Assembly (NCBI GenBank): GCA_022821645.1 | Contig: JAJEDE010000018.1 | Coordinates: 1 to 64,000 of the forward strand | From: Chloroflexota bacterium | GTDB taxonomy: Bacteria > Chloroflexota > UBA11872 | Direction: 5' to 3' | Length of the DNA: 64,000 nt | In this document: positions 59,658 to 64,000 of the stretch, piece by piece | How the letters are laid out: every line of letters starts with the position of its first letter | How positions within the stretch are numbered: position 1 is the stretch's first letter | Made by a program: the position numbers and the translations under genes | Notes under the pieces: model-generated | Databases searched by the model: none | The model's input: the letters and a program-made list of their open reading frames with translations, nothing else | Told to the model about the DNA's origin: nothing

Positions 59658-60626
59658 TCAGGGAATCAGGAGCACCTTGCCGCTGGTTTCACGGCCCTGG
59701 AGGGCGACGTGAGCGTCGGCGGCGTTTGCCAGTGCGACTTCGCGGTCGATCATGAGGGTCAGTTCGCCAGCCGCGACCCAGGAGAGTACGTCACCGGCGC
59801 GCCACTCCAGTTCGTCGCGCGTGAGCGTGTAGTGGCCCAGGCTGGGACGGGTAAGGAACAGCGAGCCCTTGGCGTTGAGGATCTGCGGATTCAGTTCCGG
59901 CACCGGGCCGCTGGACGCGCCGTAGAGCGCAAGGAAACCGCGCGGCTTCAGGCAATCGAAGCTGCGCTCGTAGGTGGCCGCGCCAACGCCGTCGTAAACG
60001 ACTTCAACGCCGGCTCCGTCGGTCAGGCGTCGAACTTCCTCCAGAAAGTCGACTTCGGTGTAGATGATCACGTGGTCGGCACCAGCCGCGGCGGCGATCT
60101 CGGCCTTGGCGGCCGTACCGGCGGTGGCGATGACGCGAGCCCCGGCGCGCTTGGCCATCTGGCTCAGGAGTCGTCCCACGCCGCCGGCGCCGGCGTGCAC
60201 CACGGCGGTGTGACCGGCGGCCAACGGATACGTGCTGTGGGCCAGGTAGTGGGCGGTCATGCCCTGAAGCATGGCGGCAGCGGCCTGGCGGGTGTCGATG
60301 GCATCCGGAAGCTTAACGAGTTGCGCGACTGGGACAGCCTGTAGCTCGGCGTAGGAACCCAGTTGCATGGCATGCGCCACGCGGTCGCCAACAGCGAATC
60401 CGCTGACATCGGAGCCGACGGCCTCGACCACGCCGGCGCCTTCCATCCCCAGGGTGAACGGCGGATCAAGCGGATACAGGCCGCTGCGCTGGTAGGTGTC
60501 GATGTAGTTCACGCCGATCGCCTCGACTCGGATGACCGCCTCGTCGGCGGCCGGCGTCGGATCGTCAATGGTCTCGTAGGAAAGGGCTTCGGGTCCGCCC
60601 GGCTGGTTGACGCGAATGGCCTGCAT
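59658..60626 (-). CDS. Quinone oxidoreductase (zeta-crystallin type MDR)
   Basis: A 322-residue zinc-free medium-chain reductase of the NADPH:quinone oxidoreductase family. It starts MQAIRVNQPGGPEALSYE and has the family's GVNYIDTYQRSGLYPLDPPF with TLGMEGAGVVEAVG in place of zinc ligands. The nucleotide fold is AVVHAGAGGVGRLLSQMAKR. GVEVVYDGVGAATYERSFDC follows in the usual place. It reduces quinones or enones with NADPH. It is divergent from the MFS gene, with 77 bases between starts. Confidence 0.92.
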   Translation of the reverse strand: MQAIRVNQPGGPEALSYETIDDPTPAADEAVIRVEAIGVNYIDTYQRSGLYPLDPPFTLGMEGAGVVEAVGSDVSGFAVGDRVAHAMQLGSYAELQAVPVAQLVKLPDAIDTRQAAAAMLQGMTAHYLAHSTYPLAAGHTAVVHAGAGGVGRLLSQMAKRAGARVIATAGTAAKAEIAAAAGADHVIIYTEVDFLEEVRRLTDGAGVEVVYDGVGAATYERSFDCLKPRGFLALYGASSGPVPELNPQILNAKGSLFLTRPSLGHYTLTRDELEWRAGDVLSWVAAGELTLMIDREVALANAADAHVALQGRETSGKVLLIP

Positions 60627-60703
60627 TGAAATCCCCTAAAGGCACGACTGCTTGCGCCATTGTCCACGTTCGAGCCGGTCGTTGTGTCTTACCATGCGCG
60701 CTC

Positions 60704-61948
60704 GTGCATTCCGGGCGCGCGCTGAACACCGTCATCTCGCTAGTTCCGCGCGTCTACGTCCAGATATTCACCAGTTCGGTGGGCATGGGCATGCTGGTGC
60801 CCACGCTGCCGCTGTTCGTAGCCGATCTTGTACGAGACCCGGTCACGGGCCAGGAAAACATCACGCTGGTCGGCCTGGCCCTCGGGATGGCGGCGCTGGG
60901 CACATTGCTCTGGACGCTGCCATCGGGTCTGCTGCTCAACCGGATATCAGAGTCGGTAGGACAGGTTGCCGGCCTGGTGGTCATGGCCACCGCCGTGATG
61001 GTGCTGGCCGTCTCGCCGCCGTATTCGGTTCTCATCGTTGCCCGATTGCTGATGGGCGCGGGGATGGGCCTGTGGGCGCTCTCGCGCATGCAGTACATGC
61101 GGCGGGTGACCCCGCGGCACCAGCGCGGGCGGATCATGTCGCTCTTTGGCGGGACGAACCGGATCGGCATGTTTGTCGGACCGGGGCTCGGCGGATTCGT
61201 GGCGAGCACGCTGGGTTACGAGGCGATGTTCCTGATCGCAGGCGCGTGCATGGCCGTGGGGCTGATTCCGGCTCTGGCGTTTCGGGACGCGCCTGAGAGC
61301 GACACGGCAAGGACACAGTCAGCTACGAGCCTGCTTCGCGGGCTGGGGGAGACGCTGCACACGCACCGCCGCGTACTCCTGAGGGCGGGGACCGGCCACA
61401 TCTTTGCGCAGGCCATTCGTTCAGGGCGCCCGGTGGTCCTGCCGCTCTACGGCGCTTTCGCCCTGGGGCTGGACGAGAGGGAGATCGGCCTGGCCGTTAG
61501 CGCCTCGGCGGCCATCGACATGACGCTGTTTCCGCTGGCCGGCTACCTGATGGATCACTTCGGGCGAAAGTTCGCGATCGTGCCGTCGTTCGCGTTGTTC
61601 AGCGCCTCAATGGCGTTGCTGAGCCAGGCCCGGGACTTTACGGGGCTCATCCTGATCGGGCTCCTAATCGGGTTTTCGAACGGGATTGGTTCAGGCTCGA
61701 TGCTGACGCTGGGGGCCGATCTGACGCCGTCCCAGAGGCCAAGCGAGTTCCTGGCGGTGTGGCGCCTTGTCGGAGGAATCGGCGACATGGGCGGTCCGGT
61801 TGTAGTGGGCGGTGTGGCCGACCTGTTCGGTCTGATGCTGGCCCCGTTCTTTGTGGCCGCTATGGGCTTGTGCGGTGCGCTGACCTTCGGCCTCTTTGTT
61901 CCCGAGACACTGGAGAAGAGGTCGGCGCCGACAGCGGCAGAGCCGTAA
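60704..61948 (+). CDS. MFS transporter
   Basis: A 414-residue major-facilitator transporter with about 12 helices. Visible are the first helix (VYVQIFTSSVGMGMLVPTLP), ARLLMGAGMGLWALSRMQYM, FGGTNRIGMFVGPGLGGFVA (helix 5 region, motif C-like) and the second-half SASAAIDMTLFPLAGYLMDH with FGRKF (motif A-like). No substrate can be named; multidrug-type exporters look similar. The GTG at 60704 was chosen because no ATG occurs in frame before the first helix; the frame is open further upstream to 60626. Confidence 0.85.
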   Translation: MHSGRALNTVISLVPRVYVQIFTSSVGMGMLVPTLPLFVADLVRDPVTGQENITLVGLALGMAALGTLLWTLPSGLLLNRISESVGQVAGLVVMATAVMVLAVSPPYSVLIVARLLMGAGMGLWALSRMQYMRRVTPRHQRGRIMSLFGGTNRIGMFVGPGLGGFVASTLGYEAMFLIAGACMAVGLIPALAFRDAPESDTARTQSATSLLRGLGETLHTHRRVLLRAGTGHIFAQAIRSGRPVVLPLYGAFALGLDEREIGLAVSASAAIDMTLFPLAGYLMDHFGRKFAIVPSFALFSASMALLSQARDFTGLILIGLLIGFSNGIGSGSMLTLGADLTPSQRPSEFLAVWRLVGGIGDMGGPVVVGGVADLFGLMLAPFFVAAMGLCGALTFGLFVPETLEKRSAPTAAEP

Positions 61949-61993
61949 CCGGGACTGGTACCGTGACCGGCGGAGGATGTCCGGAGTCATTGG

Positions 61994-62683
61994 ATGTCGG
62001 AGGTGTTTGCCGGATTTCCGCGCGACGGCTTCGACTTCCTGCGGGACCTGGCCGAGAACAACAACAAGCCGTGGTTCAAGGCTAACCGGCGCGGCTACGA
62101 CAATGGGCTGCTGGGACCGGGTCGGCTCTTCGTCAGCGCGATGGGCATGGCGCTGTCGGAGTTCGCGCCCGGGATCCATGCCGAGCCGCGGGTGAGCGGG
62201 TCGATATTTCGCATCCATCGCGACATCCGGTTCAGCCGCGACAAGCGCCCGTATAAGACCCATTTCGATATGTGGTTCTGGCAGGGAAACCGGCACAGCC
62301 GGGATTGTCCGGGCTACTTTCTGCGGCTTACACCCGACGCGGTTGTGGCGGGGGCCGGACGGCATGCATTCGACAAGGCAACGCTGGAGGCCTATCGAAC
62401 GGCGGTGGCGGACGAGCACCGAGGTGCGGCGCTGGAGCAGGCGCTGGCGACAGTGCACGCGGCGGGCGCCGAGGTGGGTGGGGCCCACTACAAGCGGGTT
62501 CCGCGAGGTTTCGCGGCCGATCACGCACGAGCCGACTTACTGCGATACAACGCGCTGCATGCCTGGATCGAGGAGCCGTTGCAGCCCGAGGTGTATACAG
62601 CCGACTTCGTGGACTTCTGTTGTGAGCGGTTTCGGAAGGTCTCGCCAATACAGCGTTGGATACTTGACCTGCATGACTGGTAG
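61994..62683 (+). CDS. DUF2461 family protein
   Basis: A 229-residue DUF2461 protein. The characteristic opening FPRDGFDFLRDLAENNNKPW followed by FKANRRGYD is complete. The core IFRIHRDIRFSRDKRPYKTH then FDMWFW, and GYFLRLTPDAVVAGAGRHAF, follow. The last part has YKRVPRGFAADHARADLLRY. The family is widespread and of unknown function. It lies 45 bases after the MFS gene and 33 before the DUF3500 gene, all on the same strand. Confidence 0.92.
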   Translation: MSEVFAGFPRDGFDFLRDLAENNNKPWFKANRRGYDNGLLGPGRLFVSAMGMALSEFAPGIHAEPRVSGSIFRIHRDIRFSRDKRPYKTHFDMWFWQGNRHSRDCPGYFLRLTPDAVVAGAGRHAFDKATLEAYRTAVADEHRGAALEQALATVHAAGAEVGGAHYKRVPRGFAADHARADLLRYNALHAWIEEPLQPEVYTADFVDFCCERFRKVSPIQRWILDLHDW

Positions 62684-62716
62684 CTAGCCGACGGCGGCGA
62701 GAGGGAGCGTGACCCG

Positions 62717-63727
62717 ATGACGACGACGGACATCAGCACGGCCTCGCGAGCCGTAGCCGTTGCCGCCGAGATGGCCGAGGCGGCCTACGGCTTTGTTGAT
62801 TCGCTGAATGCCACCCAGCGGGACGTGGCGACGTTTCCGTTTGAGGGTGACGAGCGGTACCTGTGGCACTACACGCCGGTTGAACGGAACGGGCTGCGGC
62901 TGAAGGAGATGACGGCAACACAGCGTGCGGCGGCGTTTCGAATGATGAACACGGCGCTGAGTGCGCACGGTGCGCGCAAGGCGCGGGAGATCATCGAGTT
63001 GGAAGCCATCCTGGACGAGTGGGAGGGCATCCAGAACACGAGGATGCACTGGCTGCGCGATCCCGAGATCTACTACTTCAGCGTGTTCGGGGAGCCGGGC
63101 GGCGAGGAGCCCTGGGGCTGGCGGGCCGGCGGACATCACATTGGGATCCACGCGACGGTGATTGCCAACACCTATGTGTCGGTGCTGCCGCTATTCCTGG
63201 GCGCCAACCCGGCGGAGGTTCGGCACGGCGAGCACAAGGGCACGCGGACGCTAGCCGAGGAAGAGGATTTGGCGCGCGAGCTGTTGGGTCGGCTGGATGC
63301 CGAGCAGAAGGCGTTGGCGATCGTGGATCCGATTGCGCCGGACGACATCCTGACCAAGAACTACCGGGTGGCCGATCCCGAGGAGGTTCCGGGCGGGGGA
63401 ATCACGCTTGCGGAACTGCGGGATGAGCAGCGGGACGGGCTTATTGGGTTGCTGCGGCATTACGTCGACCGGAAGGCCGCGGACCTGGCGGAAAACGAGT
63501 GGCGGAAGATCGAGTTGGATGGCTTGGATAGAGTGCGGTTTCTGTGGGCGGGGCCGGAGGCGCGGGGTGAGGGGCATTACTACGCGGTCGCCGGGCCGGC
63601 GTTTGTGATCGAGTACGACAACACGCAGAACGAGGCGAACCACATCCACTCGGTGATGCGCAACTACTCGGGCGACTGGGGCGAAGATCTGCTAGCGGCG
63701 CACTACAAACACGGGCATCACCACTAG
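62717..63727 (+). CDS. DUF3500 family protein
   Basis: A 336-residue DUF3500 protein. Landmarks are FVDSLNATQRDVATFPFEGD, RYLWHYTPVERNGLRLKEMT, YYFSVFGEPG then WGWRAGGHHIGIHATV, and the closing FVIEYDNTQNEANHIHSVMR with the His-rich end HYKHGHHH. The conserved His residues (GHHIGIH, NHIHSV) suggest a metal site. No function is established for the family. GGGAG lies about 10 bases before the ATG. It is convergent with the helicase gene, whose stop lies 4 bases after this stop. Confidence 0.92.
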   Translation: MTTTDISTASRAVAVAAEMAEAAYGFVDSLNATQRDVATFPFEGDERYLWHYTPVERNGLRLKEMTATQRAAAFRMMNTALSAHGARKAREIIELEAILDEWEGIQNTRMHWLRDPEIYYFSVFGEPGGEEPWGWRAGGHHIGIHATVIANTYVSVLPLFLGANPAEVRHGEHKGTRTLAEEEDLARELLGRLDAEQKALAIVDPIAPDDILTKNYRVADPEEVPGGGITLAELRDEQRDGLIGLLRHYVDRKAADLAENEWRKIELDGLDRVRFLWAGPEARGEGHYYAVAGPAFVIEYDNTQNEANHIHSVMRNYSGDWGEDLLAAHYKHGHHH

Positions 63728-63730
63728 GAG

Positions 63731-64000
63731 CTAGCTGGCGGCGGCTTCGGCAGCGCCGGAGTCGGGGGGCGAGGGCCAGCCGTTGATGAGGGTGAGCTGG
63801 CGTCCGGGTTGGGCCGGGACGCGGGCGTCAGGGGTTATGACGCCTGTGAGGTTGAGGGGATCAACAGCAGCGAGCCGAAGAGTCTCGTCGGATCCCTGAT
63901 CGCGGCGTGCGCGGCGGAGGGCGTTGACGGCGTCGGGGAGCGCGAACTGCTCGCCGGCGAAGCCGGCCACGAAGCGGCCGCCGCGGACTTCGCCGCGGGC
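63731..64000 (-). CDS. Lhr-type DEAD/DEAH helicase, 3' end only
   Basis: Only the C-terminal 89 codons are in the window; the frame is open through base 64000. The sequence ARGEVRGGRFVAGFAGEQFA then LPDAVNALRRARRD and LRLAAVDPLNLTGVITP matches the last part of large Lhr-like ATP-dependent helicases (GGRFVxGFxGEQFALPxAV, DPLNLxG). Full members exceed 1,400 residues and act in DNA repair. It ends with an Ala-rich tail. Confidence 0.8.
   Translation of the reverse strand, partial: ARGEVRGGRFVAGFAGEQFALPDAVNALRRARRDQGSDETLRLAAVDPLNLTGVITPDARVPAQPGRQLTLINGWPSPPDSGAAEAAAS

Overview
The window is GC-rich, densely coded DNA from a free-living or host-associated bacterium. Its mix points to an uncultured Chloroflexota-like lineage (SAR202/Dehalococcoidia or sponge-symbiont type): many amidohydrolase-2, enolase-superfamily, D-2-hydroxyacid dehydrogenase and Rieske genes, a plant-type leucine-rich-repeat protein, and abundant toxin-antitoxin genes. 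This placement is an inference from gene content. No rRNA, tRNA, CRISPR array or intact insertion sequence was seen.

Layout. 0-10.4 kb holds a secreted LRR protein, an SMP-30 lactonase followed by higBA and the tail of a lost second lactonase, an intradiol dioxygenase, a GH32 glycosidase, a double DUF1801 protein, a 2-hydroxyacid dehydrogenase and an amidohydrolase. 10.5-22.9 kb is the most striking part. It looks like a sterol-tailoring island: two tandem ERG4/ERG24-type sterol reductases, PPK2, an FAD oxidoreductase, a Rieske oxygenase of the sterol-desaturase type, a GPP34-cytochrome P450 fusion, a sterol C-24 methyltransferase homologue and an RND/MMPL exporter. No squalene epoxidase or oxidosqualene cyclase is present, so the island may remodel imported sterols or depend on genes elsewhere.

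23-38.8 kb is catabolic and transport: a VOC protein, amidohydrolases, SRPBCC, a vapBC pair with a very regular four-box operator, a mandelate-racemase-type enzyme, NUDIX, an NCS2 permease with an extra C-terminal domain, a LIV-type binding protein, an Na+/solute symporter, a FIST protein, an amidohydrolase coupled to a Rieske ferredoxin, and a PYROXD2-like flavoprotein.

38.9-50.6 kb is an accessory region. It has a 2TM SLATT-like protein, an orphan Phd antitoxin, ADP-ribosylglycohydrolase, a frameshifted gene, a lipoprotein-response regulator-histidine kinase operon with a duplicated promoter and leader, a vapBC pair whose toxin carries a nonsense codon, and a decayed AT-rich stretch. It ends with a large AT-richer PHP-AAA (TrlF-like) ATPase and the broken start of a second ADP-ribosylglycohydrolase.

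50.7-64 kb returns to metabolism: NhaA, a Gfo/Idh/MocA oxidoreductase, a LutB-LutA fusion, a peroxiredoxin-like gene with an in-frame TGA exactly at the redox-active cysteine and a hairpin just after it (candidate selenoprotein), a zinc alcohol dehydrogenase, a cyclase, an amidohydrolase, an HD phosphohydrolase, a quinone oxidoreductase, an MFS transporter, DUF2461, DUF3500, and the 3' end of an Lhr-type helicase running off the window.

Calls rest on reading motifs by eye. No database search was run.
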